64,000 nucleotides of DNA from Hirschia maritima DSM 19733 (GCF_000378345.1 NZ_KB899548.1:186001-250000); one strand, 5' to 3'. Shown: positions 1 to 9,887, counted from the first letter of the stretch. The notes: generated by a model not told the origin, from the letters alone. A program made the numbers and translations.

Positions 1-193
1 ATAGTCAAAAAGTCTTTTTTTAACAGTACAATTCGGCCGTTTCGATTAGAATGAGGGGGCGTTTTTACTCGGGAATAGATGAAATCTGCATTATTTGCCC
101 CGATTCCTTAAAAATGATTCATCAAAATGGCTTGAGAAACACAAAACCACGTGTTTGTGTGGCAACAAATTCAACAACGCCATCGGGGGCGAA

Positions 194-1948
194 ATGACAG
201 ACTTAACCATCGAAGACTCGCAGGAAAAGACCATTCTTGGTCATCCTCGCGGATTATTTGTATTGTTCTTTGCAGAGATGTGGGAACGCTTTTCTTATTA
301 TGGTATGCGCGGGCTGCTGATCATTTATTTGACCCAGCACTTTCTATTTTCAGATAAAAACTCATCGCTAATATATGGGGCTTATGTATCCCTCGTTTAT
401 GTTATGGGGATTGTTGGTGGAATTCTAGCTGACCGTTATCTGGGGCAAAGAAAATCCATTATATTTGGAGCTGTCTTGCTGACACTAGGTCACTTTGGAA
501 TGGCGTTTGAGGGGGCGGGCTCCAAACAATTGATGACCTATGAAGGTGTGCAATACGAGCTGAAGTTGGATGGCCGTGGCGGCGATGCAATTCCATATGT
601 GCAATCTGAGCAAGGACGTTCCAATATAGAATACACCGAGGGCGGTGCATTTATGGAGATAAAGGAACCTGCTTCCGTAGGTCTTCCAGCTTCAATAGCG
701 AAAGAAAATTACACGGCGAGTGTTGTTCAAGAAGATTTTTATGTGAACATTCTTTATCTTTCACTCGCGATTATCATCGGTGGTGTAGCATTCTTAAAAC
801 CAAATATCTCTGCGATCGTAGGTGAGCTTTATAAAGTCGGCGATGTGCGCCGTGATTCTGGTTTCACAATTTTCTATATGGGAATCAATCTGGGATCATT
901 CCTAGCTTCGTTCGCGTGTGGGTATCTGGGGATTGTACATGGCTGGAAGTACGGGTTCGGTCTCGCTGGATTTGGGATGCTGTTAGGATTGATTACCTTT
1001 ATCGGATTTAAAGGTTGGTTGAACGGCAAAGGGGATGAGCCTTCCACAGAAAAACTGAAGCAATCAGTGCTTGGGCCGATAAATGTAGAGTGGGCGTGTT
1101 ATTTGAGTTCTGTTGCGATTGTTATTTTCGCTATTTGGCTCATAAGAAACGCTGAAATTGCTGCGCCTCTTATGGGGATTATCGGTATCGTGACGTTTAT
1201 TGCGTTGATGATATATGCGTTCACAAAATTACAAGGCGGAGAACGCAGTGGTATGCTTGCTGTGATGTATTTCGCCTTAGCTCAAATTCCGTTCTGGTCT
1301 TTGTTTGAGCAGGCAGCATCTTCTCTAAACTTGTTCACTGACCGTCTGGTAGACCGAACATTGTTTGGCTGGAGTGTGCCAGCACCGATCTTCCAGTCAT
1401 TGAATGCTGGATACATCTTTATCTTTGCGCCTTTCATTGCATGGATGTGGGTTGCATTGGCAAAACGTAAACTTGAGCCATCAACTCCGGTAAAGTTTGC
1501 TATGGGAGTGTTTTTGGTTGCTCTTGGTTTCTGGGCTCTTGTTGCTGGAATGAAACTTACCGGTCCAGGTGCATTAACAGGCGTGATCTTTATATTCCTG
1601 GTATATTGGGTTCACACAATGGGTGAATTATTCTTGTCACCAGTTGGGTTGTCCGCGACGACCAAGATGGCACCAAAACTTGCTGCGGCGCTCGCGATGA
1701 GTGTTTGGTTCCTATATACAGGCCTTTCAAATGCTCTAGCCGGAGTGATTGCCACAATGGCAGGTGTGGAAACTATTGGTGGGCAAATGGTAGATGCCGT
1801 TGCAGCTAAGGCCACCTATGAAGAAGTCTACACTAAGCTTGCTTATATCGGTATGGGTATCAGTGTCGCCATGCTGGCCATGGCACCCATCGTGAAAAAG
1901 TGGATGCGCGAAAAAGAAGAAAGCCAATTGGCTGAACAGGATGCATAG
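194..1948 (+). CDS. POT/PTR2-family proton-dependent oligopeptide transporter
   Basis: Inner-membrane di/tripeptide:H+ symporter of the major facilitator superfamily. The hallmark EMWERFSYYG (about residues 28-37) is the ExxER..YYG proton-coupling motif of TM1, and FYMGINLGSF (about residue 226) matches the PTR2 family signature. About a dozen hydrophobic segments are readable. A polar stretch of roughly 80 residues after the third or fourth helix (about residues 105-190) is probably an extracytoplasmic loop and makes the protein longer (584 aa) than typical bacterial members. I chose the ATG at 194 because it follows a GGGGGCGA purine run and starts just before the family core. An upstream TTG at 95 would add 33 residues unlike the family. 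It is a single gene with its own terminator. Confidence 0.9.
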   Translation: MTDLTIEDSQEKTILGHPRGLFVLFFAEMWERFSYYGMRGLLIIYLTQHFLFSDKNSSLIYGAYVSLVYVMGIVGGILADRYLGQRKSIIFGAVLLTLGHFGMAFEGAGSKQLMTYEGVQYELKLDGRGGDAIPYVQSEQGRSNIEYTEGGAFMEIKEPASVGLPASIAKENYTASVVQEDFYVNILYLSLAIIIGGVAFLKPNISAIVGELYKVGDVRRDSGFTIFYMGINLGSFLASFACGYLGIVHGWKYGFGLAGFGMLLGLITFIGFKGWLNGKGDEPSTEKLKQSVLGPINVEWACYLSSVAIVIFAIWLIRNAEIAAPLMGIIGIVTFIALMIYAFTKLQGGERSGMLAVMYFALAQIPFWSLFEQAASSLNLFTDRLVDRTLFGWSVPAPIFQSLNAGYIFIFAPFIAWMWVALAKRKLEPSTPVKFAMGVFLVALGFWALVAGMKLTGPGALTGVIFIFLVYWVHTMGELFLSPVGLSATTKMAPKLAAALAMSVWFLYTGLSNALAGVIATMAGVETIGGQMVDAVAAKATYEEVYTKLAYIGMGISVAMLAMAPIVKKWMREKEESQLAEQDA

Positions 1949-1974
1949 CGCGTTCAAAGGTTGATAAAAGAGAA

Positions 1975-2005
1975 GGGCGGCTCCCAAGTGGAGCCGCCCT
2001 TTTTT
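1975..2005 (+). terminator. Rho-independent terminator of the peptide transporter gene
   Basis: A perfect 10-bp GC-rich stem (GGGCGGCTCC / GGAGCCGCCC) with loop CAAGT is followed by six T. It begins 27 bp after the transporter stop. On the opposite strand the stem is followed by a T/C-rich stretch, so it may also stop transcription from the convergent tldD. Confidence 0.9.
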
Positions 2006-2043
2006 ATGCGATGTTCATTGAAGTTATTAAGTGTTGGAAAGGC

Positions 2044-3438
2044 TTAACCCGCACCACCCACAGTGATTGCATCGATTTTTAGGCTTGGTTGGCCTACGCC
2101 GACTGGGACGGATTGGCCTGCCTTGCCGCACGTACCTACACCATCATCTAGAGCGAAGTCGTTACCGATCATAGAGACCTGTTGCAGTACGGTTGGTCCA
2201 TGGCCAATAAGAGTAGCGTTTTTGACAGGTGCGCCAATTTTCCCATCTTCGATCATATAAGCTTCTGTGCATTGGAAAACAAACTGGCCATTTGTGATGT
2301 CCACTTGTCCGCCACCAAAATCTACTGCCCAGATCCCGTTTTTAACCGATTTGATCATTTCTTGTGGATCGTGGTCACCAGCGGTCATGAAGGTATTCGT
2401 CATACGTGGCATCGGTGAGCAGGCGTAGCTTTCTCTGCGTCCATTACCAGTCGCATCGACACCCATTAGGCGCGCATTCATGCGATCTTGCATGTATCCT
2501 TTCAAAATACCGTCTTCAATCAAGACAGTGCGTTGTGTTTGAGTTCCTTCGTCATCGAACGAGAGTGATCCACGTCTGTCTTGGATAGTCCCGTCATCGA
2601 TGACTGTTACGCCTTTGGCCGCAACTTGCTCACCCACTTTTCCGGAATAAATAGAAGAGCCTTTCCGGTTGAAGTCGCCTTCAAGACCGTGTCCAACTGC
2701 TTCATGAAGCAATACTGCGGGCCAACCGGGACCTAAAACGACTGGCATTTCTCCAGCTGGTGCAGGGATGGACTCAAGATTGACTTCCGCTTTTTTCATG
2801 GCGCGTTCAGCAAGAGCTTTCCAGCGGGCAGGTTGGATCCATTCATCATATGCTGCGCGACCACCTGCACCAGCGCCGCCAGTTTCACGTCTGCCGTTAT
2901 GTTCCATAGTGATTGAAACATTCAAACGAACGAGGGGGCGGGCTTCTGATACAATTGCACCGCCTTGGCGCATAATTTCAATTTCCGAACGAGAGCCTGC
3001 AAGTGATACGGAAACTTGCACGACACGTGGATCTTTGGCGCGACACCAAGCGTCGATTTCAGCGAGAAGAGAGGTTTTTGCGCCAAAATCCGGTACTTCA
3101 GTTGGGTCTACATCTGCATATAGACGTGAATTGACTGGTGCGGGCGGGGCTGCCAACGTGCCTTGGCGGCCTTGTTTTGCTGCGGAGGCGGCGTCTGCCG
3201 CGCGTTTGATCGCGGCCTCTGTTAATTCACTCGCGTGTGCGAAGCCTGTTGTTTCCCCGGAGACGACGCGCAGGCCAAAACCCATTCCAGTGTCAAAAGC
3301 GGCTGATTTTAAGCGGCTGTCATCAAAAACAAAACTTTCTGACCGTGCAGATTCTACATATAGCTCGCCATCATCGGCACCATTGAGGGCGTCGTTCAAA
3401 ATTTTCGTGGCAGCACTTCGATCATAAAGCTCGGACAT
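2044..3438 (-). CDS. tldD: Metalloprotease TldD
   Basis: TldD of the TldD/PmbA (TldE) family (peptidase U62), a cytosolic zinc-dependent protease that degrades unfolded peptides and matures modified peptides. The zinc motif HEAVGH (HExxxH, about residues 245-250) is followed by the family stretch GLEGDFNRKGSSIY. A later cysteine in the ACSPMPRMTN block fits the third metal ligand. The length (464 aa) is normal. The partner TldE/PmbA is not in the window. The gene is convergent with the peptide transporter, which may be a functional link in peptide use (inference). It starts at an ATG reading MSELYD. Confidence 0.95.
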   Translation of the reverse strand: MSELYDRSAATKILNDALNGADDGELYVESARSESFVFDDSRLKSAAFDTGMGFGLRVVSGETTGFAHASELTEAAIKRAADAASAAKQGRQGTLAAPPAPVNSRLYADVDPTEVPDFGAKTSLLAEIDAWCRAKDPRVVQVSVSLAGSRSEIEIMRQGGAIVSEARPLVRLNVSITMEHNGRRETGGAGAGGRAAYDEWIQPARWKALAERAMKKAEVNLESIPAPAGEMPVVLGPGWPAVLLHEAVGHGLEGDFNRKGSSIYSGKVGEQVAAKGVTVIDDGTIQDRRGSLSFDDEGTQTQRTVLIEDGILKGYMQDRMNARLMGVDATGNGRRESYACSPMPRMTNTFMTAGDHDPQEMIKSVKNGIWAVDFGGGQVDITNGQFVFQCTEAYMIEDGKIGAPVKNATLIGHGPTVLQQVSMIGNDFALDDGVGTCGKAGQSVPVGVGQPSLKIDAITVGGAG

Positions 3439-3915
3439 ATAAGAAATCCATTTGAATATTACCGTGGAAGGCGGGTAATTTATAAGTTTATAGTTAATTC
3501 AATTGTTACGGGTGGGGGAGCCAATATTCAATAGATAGATTGCTACAATTTAAAACAATTACAGGGTTTTGTTGAAATTGGTTCGCAATTTGAGTCGGCG
3601 TTGAATGGTTGTTTCAATTGGTTCTCGATTGATTTGAGTTGGCGCGGCAATAAGTCTCATCACCATTTTTTCGCCTTTTTTCATTGAGTTTTTAAGGCTT
3701 TCTAGCAATAAATTGGTGAAAACCAGCTGCTTTCCCACTTCACTGACTTTTCAAAGGCCAAGAGGTCATGTTAGCGAGGGGGCAAATAGGCGAATTGTGC
3801 GCTGTTTTAGGTTTGTTAACTTGAAATGTGTGCCAATTCAGATTGGTCCTGATTAAATTGCGCGTTTGATATGTTGTCTGACGGGCGTGAAAGATTGAGG
3901 GAGACGCGCAAAGCT
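3439..3915. promoter_or_regulatory. 477-bp intergenic region between tldD and coxB (divergent promoters)
   Basis: tldD and the cox operon start on opposite sides of this AT-rich gap, so it must hold both promoters. I see no convincing ORF or RNA gene. It contains an imperfect direct repeat at 3576-3644 and a purine-rich GAGGGAGA element just before the chosen coxB start. No -35/-10 pair is clear enough to assign. Confidence 0.6.
3576..3644. repeat. Imperfect direct repeat upstream of coxB
   Basis: AATTGGTTCGCAATTTGAG plus TCGGCG at 3576-3600 recurs as AATTGGTTCTCGATTGATTT plus GAGTTGGCG at 3616-3644, with a four-base insertion. It could be a tandem regulator site for the cytochrome oxidase operon or a chance duplication. 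Confidence 0.4.
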
Positions 3916-4842
3916 ATGCGTTTGCACGGATTAAAATTGGGCGCTGCTATGGCAGGTGCTCTAATGGTAGGCGCAGGGGCTGCGTTTGCCAATGAACCAT
4001 CACCGATGGCAATAGGGCCGCAGCCTGCAGCTTCTAAAGCTGCCGAACAGGTCACGTTCTTTCATGATTATGTCATGGTGATTATCACATTGATCACAAT
4101 TTTTGTGACGATCCTGCTTGGAATTGTTGTTGTTAAATACAACGCGAAAGCAAATCCAACGCCAGCGAAATTCTCGCACAACACAATGATTGAGGTTATC
4201 TGGACAATTGCACCAGTTCTAATCTTGTTTGCGATCGCTATTTTGTCTTTCCCGTTATTGTTTACTCAGGATGTAGAGCCAACTCGAGAAAAACTTGAGA
4301 GTGGTGAATATGCTGAGCTGACAGCTGACGATTGGATCACGATCAAAACATATGGTCGCCAATGGTACTGGTCTTACTTCATCGATAAAGAAAATGCTGA
4401 TGGTGAAGTGGAGACTGTTGAATTTGACGCTCGTATGATCCCAGATGCTGACATCCCATCAGTTCCAGGTGCTCGTCGCAATCTTTCAACAGATTATGCA
4501 CTGGTTATTCCTCAAGGTAAGTATATCCGCCTGAACTTAGCGGCATCTGATGTGATCCACGCTTGGGCAATGCCAGCTTTCCGTTTGAAAACTGATGCTG
4601 TTCCCGGGCGTTTGAACCAACTTTGGTTTAAAGCTGAAAAGCTTGGCGTGTATTACGGTCAATGTTCAGAGTTGTGTGGACGTGATCACTCATTCATGCC
4701 GATTGAGATGCGTATTGTTCCACAAGACCAGTACGACAGATGGTTAGAGCTTGCTGCCAACGATATTGATGAAGCTCAAGCGTATATAGATGAAGTGGCC
4801 CCGCGCCCGGTATCACCGGTGCAAGTGGCCTCGGCCCAATAA
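3916..4842 (+). CDS. coxB: Cytochrome c oxidase subunit II (CuA subunit)
   Basis: Subunit II of an aa3-type oxidase, which takes electrons from cytochrome c through the binuclear CuA centre. From the chosen start there is a signal peptide (residues 1-25, cleavage after AAFA), two transmembrane helices (about 50-75 and 92-116) and a periplasmic cupredoxin domain. The full CuA ligand set is visible: H215, then C250, E252, C254, H258 and M261 in YYGQCSELCGRDHSFM. No heme motif (CxxCH) is fused to the C-terminus. The ATG at 3916 is preferred over an upstream in-frame start at 3871 because it begins the signal peptide and follows GAGGGAGA. It is first in the cox operon; coxA follows after 22 bp. 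Confidence 0.95.
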   Translation: MRLHGLKLGAAMAGALMVGAGAAFANEPSPMAIGPQPAASKAAEQVTFFHDYVMVIITLITIFVTILLGIVVVKYNAKANPTPAKFSHNTMIEVIWTIAPVLILFAIAILSFPLLFTQDVEPTREKLESGEYAELTADDWITIKTYGRQWYWSYFIDKENADGEVETVEFDARMIPDADIPSVPGARRNLSTDYALVIPQGKYIRLNLAASDVIHAWAMPAFRLKTDAVPGRLNQLWFKAEKLGVYYGQCSELCGRDHSFMPIEMRIVPQDQYDRWLELAANDIDEAQAYIDEVAPRPVSPVQVASAQ

Positions 4843-4864
4843 GAATTAAAGGAGCGAAGGTCCC

Positions 4865-6535
4865 ATGACGACGGAACCGACGATCAAAAGAGAAGCAGTG
4901 GCCGACCACCATGATGGTAGCCACAATGATCACCCAAGCGTTTGGAACCCAATGCGCTGGCTAAACTCTACGAACCACAAAGATATCGGTCTTATGTACC
5001 TTTTCTTTGCGATGTTTGCAGGAATTATCGGATTTGGTTTATCCGGTATGATCCGTATGGAGCTTATGGAGCCAGGCGTTCAATACTTTGATGGTTCATC
5101 ATGGTGGGGCGACCAGCACAATTTCAATGTTGTAACGACTATGCACGGTCTAACTATGATTTTCTTCATGGTGATGCCTGCTCTTATCGGTGGTTTTGGT
5201 AACTACTTCGTACCGATCATGATCGGTGCACCGGATATGGCCATGCCGCGTATGAACAACATTTCATTCTGGTTGATGCCATTCTCATTCGCGCTCGCAC
5301 TGATCTCTATGTTTGTGCCGGGTGTAAGTGAAGCTTCCAAAGGTTTTGGTGGTGGTTGGGTTCTGTATCCGCCGCTTTCAACATCTGGTCACCCAGGTTC
5401 CTCAATGGACCTATTGATCTTGTCACTTCACATCGCTGGTATTTCTTCAATTTTGGGTGCGGTGAACTTCATCGTAACAATCTTGAACATGCGCGCACCG
5501 GGAATGACGATCCACAAAATGCCTCTATTTGCTTGGGCTTTGCTGATCACTGCATTCCTTCTTGTATTGGCTCTACCTGTTCTTGCTGCTGCACTGACAA
5601 TGCTTCTGACTGACCGTAACTTCGGGTCTCAGTTCTTTGATCCTGCAGGTGGTGGTGACCCAATCATGTTCCAGCACTTGTTCTGGTTCTTTGGTCACCC
5701 AGAAGTGTACATCATGATCCTTCCAGGATTTGGTATTATTTCTCACATCATCTCTACATTTTCTAAGAAACCAGTCTTCGGTTATCTAGCTATGGCATAT
5801 GCTATGGCAGCTATCGGATTTATCGGTTTCATCGTGTGGGCGCACCACATGTACACAGTAGGTATGGGCGTTGAGTTGAAAGCATACTTCGTTGCTGCAA
5901 CTATGGTTATCGCCGTTCCAACAGGGGTGAAAATCTTCTCATGGATTGCCACAATGTGGGGCGGATCTATCGAGTTTAAAGTTCCAATGCTTTGGGCGAT
6001 CGGTTTTGTGTTCTTGTTCACCGTTGGTGGTGTAACAGGTGTGATGCTTGCAAACGCTGGTGTCGATCACATGCTTCACGATACTTACTATGTGGTTGCT
6101 CACTTCCACTACGTATTGTCACTTGGTGCGGTGTTCACATTGTTCGCTGGTTGGTATTACTGGTTCGAAAAAATGTTCGGCTTCAAATACAATGCACCTC
6201 TAGCTGGTCTCCACTTCTGGCTAATGTTCATTGGTACGAACATGATCTTCTTCCCTCAGCACTTCCTTGGTCTGAACGGAATGCCACGCCGCTATGTTGA
6301 CTACCCTGATGCATTTGCATTCTGGAACAAGATTTCAACATTCGGATACTTCGTCACAATGGTTGCAATGATTGTCTTCTTTGTTGGTCTAATCTTATCG
6401 ATGATCGCCCGCAAAAAAGGTCAAGCAAACCCATGGGGTGAGTACGCAACAACACTAGAGTGGACACTGTCTTCACCACCACCATTCCACCAGTTCAACG
6501 AACTGCCTGTGGTTAAGAAAACAGACCACCACTAG
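4865..6535 (+). CDS. coxA: Cytochrome c oxidase subunit I
   Basis: Catalytic heme-copper subunit (556 aa, about 12 transmembrane helices) that reduces O2 and pumps protons. Landmarks are the CuB and cross-linked His-Tyr region [17 protein letters not shown], the HHMYTVGM block with further CuB histidines, and [15 protein letters not shown] with the heme a/a3 histidines. This makes it an A-type oxidase rather than a quinol or cbb3 oxidase, consistent with the CuA-bearing coxB next door. The start has a good ribosome site (AAAGGAGCGAAGG). A hairpin follows the stop before ctaB. Confidence 0.97.
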   Translation: MTTEPTIKREAVADHHDGSHNDHPSVWNPMRWLNSTNHKDIGLMYLFFAMFAGIIGFGLSGMIRMELMEPGVQYFDGSSWWGDQHNFNVVTTMHGLTMIFFMVMPALIGGFGNYFVPIMIGAPDMAMPRMNNISFWLMPFSFALALISMFVPGVSEASKGFGGGWVLYPPLSTSGHPGSSMDLLILSLHIAGISSILGAVNFIVTILNMRAPGMTIHKMPLFAWALLITAFLLVLALPVLAAALTMLLTDRNFGSQFFDPAGGGDPIMFQHLFWFFGHPEVYIMILPGFGIISHIISTFSKKPVFGYLAMAYAMAAIGFIGFIVWAHHMYTVGMGVELKAYFVAATMVIAVPTGVKIFSWIATMWGGSIEFKVPMLWAIGFVFLFTVGGVTGVMLANAGVDHMLHDTYYVVAHFHYVLSLGAVFTLFAGWYYWFEKMFGFKYNAPLAGLHFWLMFIGTNMIFFPQHFLGLNGMPRRYVDYPDAFAFWNKISTFGYFVTMVAMIVFFVGLILSMIARKKGQANPWGEYATTLEWTLSSPPPFHQFNELPVVKKTDHH

Positions 6536-6545
6536 GTGTAATGTG

Positions 6546-6585
6546 CAGGTCGTTTGATTAAAAAGATCGACCTGTCTCTATTTTC
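6546..6585 (+). terminator. Hairpin between coxA and ctaB, possible attenuator
   Basis: CAGGTCG (6546-6552) pairs with CGACCTG (6568-6574) and is followed by the pyrimidine-rich TCTCTATTTTCC. The U-run is interrupted, so it may end only part of the transcripts. That would leave more coxBA than assembly-factor mRNA. Confidence 0.45.
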
Positions 6586-6652
6586 CAATCGCTCTTCTGT
6601 GCTGTCTTACAAGTCAGAAATAGGGGAGCGATTGAACCGTTAGAATGAGACC

Positions 6653-7618
6653 ATGAGCGATATAGCGAATACATTTGAAGACGAAACACGCATCGCCAGT
6701 TTTGGTGATTACGTGCAGCTAATGAAGCCGCGCGTCATGATGCTTGTGGTCTTTACAGCATTTGCTGGTTTGATTGCCGCGCCGGGTTCTATGAATTGGG
6801 TAACGGCTTCGGCTGCTGTGCTCGCTGTCGCATTGGCTTCGGGTGCTGCTGGTGCACTCAATATGTGGTATGATCATGACATTGATGCAATTATGGAGCG
6901 TACAGTTGTACGTCCCATACCATCAGGATTGATACCGCGTGATGAAGCGCTCGGTCTCGGTCTGATTATGTCTTTTGTGTCTGTAACGATTATGGCGCTG
7001 GCCAGTAATCCACTTGCAGCGGGCATTTTAGCATTTTCGATATTCTTTTACGCAGTGATTTATACTGTGTGGCTCAAACGCTCTACGTCTCAAAATATCG
7101 TAATCGGTGGGGCTGCTGGTGCATTCCCTCCCATGATTGGATGGGCTGCCGCGACAGGCGAAGCACCTTTGAATGCTTGGTTGCTATTTGCTATTATTTT
7201 CTTTTGGACGCCACCGCATTTCTGGGCCTTGTCTCTTTGGACAAGCAAAGAATATGGCAAGGCAGGTGTGCCTATGCTGCCTGTAACTCATGGCGCTAAA
7301 AACACTCGTCTTCAGATTTTACTTTATTCTATCCTGATGTTGCCCATTGGTCTTTTGCCAGTTGCAACGGGACTTGGTGGTTATGTCTACGCCATTGCAG
7401 CGCTTGGTCTAGGGCTGTGGTTCCTATGGGCGGCAATTCGTGTGTATGCGTCCAAAGCGGGTGATGACACCGATATTGGGCAGGCTGACCTAAAGCACGC
7501 GAAAAAACTGTTTGGAATCTCAATCGTATATCTCTTTTCATTGTTCGCAGTATTAGCGGCTGAGCAGGGGCTAGGCTTTCACTTTGCAACTCCATTCGTG
7601 ATCGGAGGACTAGCATGA
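6653..7618 (+). CDS. ctaB: Protoheme IX farnesyltransferase (heme O synthase)
   Basis: UbiA-superfamily membrane prenyltransferase (CtaB/CyoE) that adds a farnesyl group to heme B to give heme O, the precursor of the heme A used by CoxA. The first Asp-rich prenyl-diphosphate motif is NMWYDHDIDAIMERT. YTVWLKRSTSQNIVIGGAAG is the family's second conserved block. It has about nine hydrophobic helices and 321 aa, normal for the family. It overlaps the next small gene by 4 bp (ATGA), which suggests translational coupling. Confidence 0.95.
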   Translation: MSDIANTFEDETRIASFGDYVQLMKPRVMMLVVFTAFAGLIAAPGSMNWVTASAAVLAVALASGAAGALNMWYDHDIDAIMERTVVRPIPSGLIPRDEALGLGLIMSFVSVTIMALASNPLAAGILAFSIFFYAVIYTVWLKRSTSQNIVIGGAAGAFPPMIGWAAATGEAPLNAWLLFAIIFFWTPPHFWALSLWTSKEYGKAGVPMLPVTHGAKNTRLQILLYSILMLPIGLLPVATGLGGYVYAIAALGLGLWFLWAAIRVYASKAGDDTDIGQADLKHAKKLFGISIVYLFSLFAVLAAEQGLGFHFATPFVIGGLA

Positions 7619-7908
7619 GTGATGTAAATGCAGCAGAGACGTTGAAATTGACTCCGGCTCAGGAAAAAGCACGTAAGAAGCGTGGATTATTGCTTGCTCT
7701 GGCATTGTTTAGTTTTGTTGTGTTGGTGTTTGTAATTACTTTGGTTCGCCTTGGTGAAAATGCAGCGGCAGTTTCAAAGTCGAGAGATTTTTCCAATCCG
7801 GTAAAATATTTTGCAGATGATGGTACTGAGATTGATGCAAACGGTGAAGTTATTGGACCCGTTGCATTAGAAGCACCTGAAGCAGACAAAGAGGAGACAT
7901 CGAAATGA
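7615..7908 (+). CDS. Small single-span membrane protein of the cox operon (CoxF-like position)
   Basis: 97 aa: a charged N-terminus (KLTPAQEKARKKRG), one transmembrane helix (about residues 24-45) and an acidic C-terminal tail likely in the periplasm. Alphaproteobacterial cox operons carry a small membrane ORF at this place between ctaB and ctaG, sometimes called CoxF. Sequence conservation is low, so the name is positional. ATGA overlaps couple it to ctaB upstream and ctaG downstream, which implies a role in oxidase assembly. Its biochemical function cannot be read from the sequence. Confidence 0.75.
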   Translation: MSDVNAAETLKLTPAQEKARKKRGLLLALALFSFVVLVFVITLVRLGENAAAVSKSRDFSNPVKYFADDGTEIDANGEVIGPVALEAPEADKEETSK

Positions 7909-8480
7909 AGATGTCTCGAAATCATAAAACTGCTGGGATTGTAGGGATCATTGCCGCTGGAATGCTGGGGTTAGGTTTTGCTGCTGTTCCACTTTATGAT
8001 GCGTTTTGCAAGATCACTGGATTTGGTGGCACGACGCAGATTGCAAGCAAGCGCCCTGAGCAAGTGTTGGATCGCGGTGTAAATGTGCGTCTTGATACAA
8101 ATACTGGAACGAAAACAGGTCTTACATTTAAAGCGATTGATCGTGTTTTTCCAATTAAGCTTGGTGAAACGGGAATGGCTTTTTTTGAAGTATCGAATGA
8201 AACAGATAAGCCGATCGTGGCGATGGCATCTTACAATGTTGCGCCTCACAAAGCTGGACCGTATTTCAACAAATTAGAATGTTTCTGTTTTGAGGAACGT
8301 GTATTTGAACCGGGTGCCAAAGAGCGACTGCCCGTTATTTTTTACATTGATCCGCATTTAGATGGTGAGAAACAACTCGACGACATCACAGAAATTACGC
8401 TTTCGTACACGTTTTACGATACGAATGCAGAAAAGAATCAACAAACCGCTTGGCTGAACAATGGGGTTACTAAGAATTAA
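7905..8480 (+). CDS. ctaG: Cytochrome c oxidase copper chaperone CtaG (Cox11)
   Basis: Cox11-family protein that delivers copper to the CuB site of subunit I. It has one N-terminal membrane anchor (about residues 10-30, ending AAVPLYDAFCKITGFGG) followed by a periplasmic immunoglobulin-like domain. The Cys-x-Cys copper motif is seen in LECFCFEE, followed by the conserved LPVIFYIDP. The length of 191 aa is typical. The start overlaps the preceding stop (ATGA). Confidence 0.95.
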   Translation: MKMSRNHKTAGIVGIIAAGMLGLGFAAVPLYDAFCKITGFGGTTQIASKRPEQVLDRGVNVRLDTNTGTKTGLTFKAIDRVFPIKLGETGMAFFEVSNETDKPIVAMASYNVAPHKAGPYFNKLECFCFEERVFEPGAKERLPVIFYIDPHLDGEKQLDDITEITLSYTFYDTNAEKNQQTAWLNNGVTKN

Positions 8481-8540
8481 AACCGTACGGCTATCGGGAA
8501 TTGTAATAGAAGAACGCGACTATAATTAAGGGAAAAGGCA

Positions 8541-9431
8541 ATGGCGCACGCTCCACCTAAACATGACTATCACATTGTTGATCCGAGCCCGTGGCCGGTT
8601 TTGACATCATTGGGATTATTCACACTCGCTCTTGGTGGTGTGGCCTACATGAAAGGACTTTTTGGAATTGCAGAAGGTAATATTCTGACAATTCTTCCTG
8701 GTCTTCTGATTATTGTTCTTGTTTGTACAGCTTGGTGGTCTGACACCATCAAAGAAAGCCGTGCAGGCGATCACACACCTGTGGTTCAACTTTCATTGAA
8801 ATACGGGATGATCCTCTTTATCGCTTCAGAGGTTATGTTCTTCGTTGGTTGGTTCTGGTCATTCTTTGAAATGGTTATCTTCCACGAATTCCGTGCAACA
8901 GGCATGGACATCGCATTGCACGAAAACCTTGCTGCATGGTCTAACTGGCCGCCAATGCAGAACGATGGGCATCAAGTTCAAACTTTTGACCCGTTCCACT
9001 TGCCACTGATCAACACATTGATCCTTCTTCTATCTGGTACAACTGTGACATGGGCTCACCACGCGCTTCAGCAAGGTGATTATAAGGAAGCCAAAACAGG
9101 TCTGTTCATAACAGTTCTTCTTGGTGCATTCTTCTCGGCTCTGCAGGTGTTGGAGTACATGGAAGCAGGATTCTCTTTTGATGGTTCGCTTTACGGCTCT
9201 GCCTTCTTTATGGCGACTGGTTTCCACGGTGCACACGTGGTTATTGGAACAATCTTCCTTGCAGTATGTCTATTCCGCTTATTAGCGAAAAATATGACTG
9301 CAGAGAAACACCTCGGATTCGAATTTGCCGCATGGTATTGGCACTTCGTTGATGTAGTTTGGTTGTTCCTATTCGCATTTGTGTATGTGGCACCCCACAT
9401 CATTCTTGGTGGTGGCGGAGGTCATCACTAA
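8541..9431 (+). CDS. coxC: Cytochrome c oxidase subunit III
   Basis: Seven-helix subunit III (296 aa), which stabilises the proton-pumping oxidase core. The conserved start KHDYHIVDPSPWPVLTSLG, the SEVMFFVGWFWSFFE helix and the final AWYWHFVDVVWLFLF helix are diagnostic. A histidine/glycine tail (GGGGGHH) ends the protein. A GGGAAAAGG ribosome site precedes the ATG. It lies 60 bp after ctaG in the same operon. Confidence 0.97.
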   Translation: MAHAPPKHDYHIVDPSPWPVLTSLGLFTLALGGVAYMKGLFGIAEGNILTILPGLLIIVLVCTAWWSDTIKESRAGDHTPVVQLSLKYGMILFIASEVMFFVGWFWSFFEMVIFHEFRATGMDIALHENLAAWSNWPPMQNDGHQVQTFDPFHLPLINTLILLLSGTTVTWAHHALQQGDYKEAKTGLFITVLLGAFFSALQVLEYMEAGFSFDGSLYGSAFFMATGFHGAHVVIGTIFLAVCLFRLLAKNMTAEKHLGFEFAAWYWHFVDVVWLFLFAFVYVAPHIILGGGGGHH

Positions 9432-9455
9432 GTAGATTTAAGAAAGCCTCGAATT

Positions 9456-9833
9456 ATGACAAAAGTCTCCCCGTTTTCAGCTGGTCTAAATTGTAAATGT
9501 CCAGAGTGCGGGGAGGGAGATGTTTTTCAGGGCTATCTTAAAATGCATGAAGAATGTTCTGCTTGCGGAGCTGACTTCACAGTCGCAGATTCCGGTGACG
9601 GTCCAGCTTTCTTTGTCATGTGGATAGCTATGATCGTCATCGTTCCCATTGGGATGTTGTTTCACTTGTGGGTAAACCCGCCGATCTGGGTTCATTTGTT
9701 GATCTTCCCACCAGTGATAACTCTTTTCTGTTTATGGCTTTTGCGCCCAGCGAAATCTTTGCTTTTCGCATCGCAATGGGCCAACAAGGCAGAAGAAGCG
9801 CGTTTTGAACGACACGCAGATCAACAAGACTAG
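9456..9833 (+). CDS. DUF983 zinc-ribbon membrane protein
   Basis: 125 aa. An N-terminal zinc ribbon formed by two Cys pairs (CKCPEC and CSAC) is followed by two hydrophobic helices. DUF983 proteins commonly sit in alphaproteobacterial cox operons between coxC and SURF1, as here, but I know of no established function. Oxidase assembly or metal handling is likely from context only. Confidence 0.85.
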   Translation: MTKVSPFSAGLNCKCPECGEGDVFQGYLKMHEECSACGADFTVADSGDGPAFFVMWIAMIVIVPIGMLFHLWVNPPIWVHLLIFPPVITLFCLWLLRPAKSLLFASQWANKAEEARFERHADQQD

Positions 9834-9887
9834 GCGCTTATTGGAATTGAGCTGATAATTGTGCCTGTGATGGAGCACATTGCTTAA

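Noticed and set aside
2768-3427. 219-codon open frame on the plus strand opposite tldD
   Set aside because: It lies wholly antisense to a well-supported gene and has no family motif or ribosome site; codon structure of tldD explains it.
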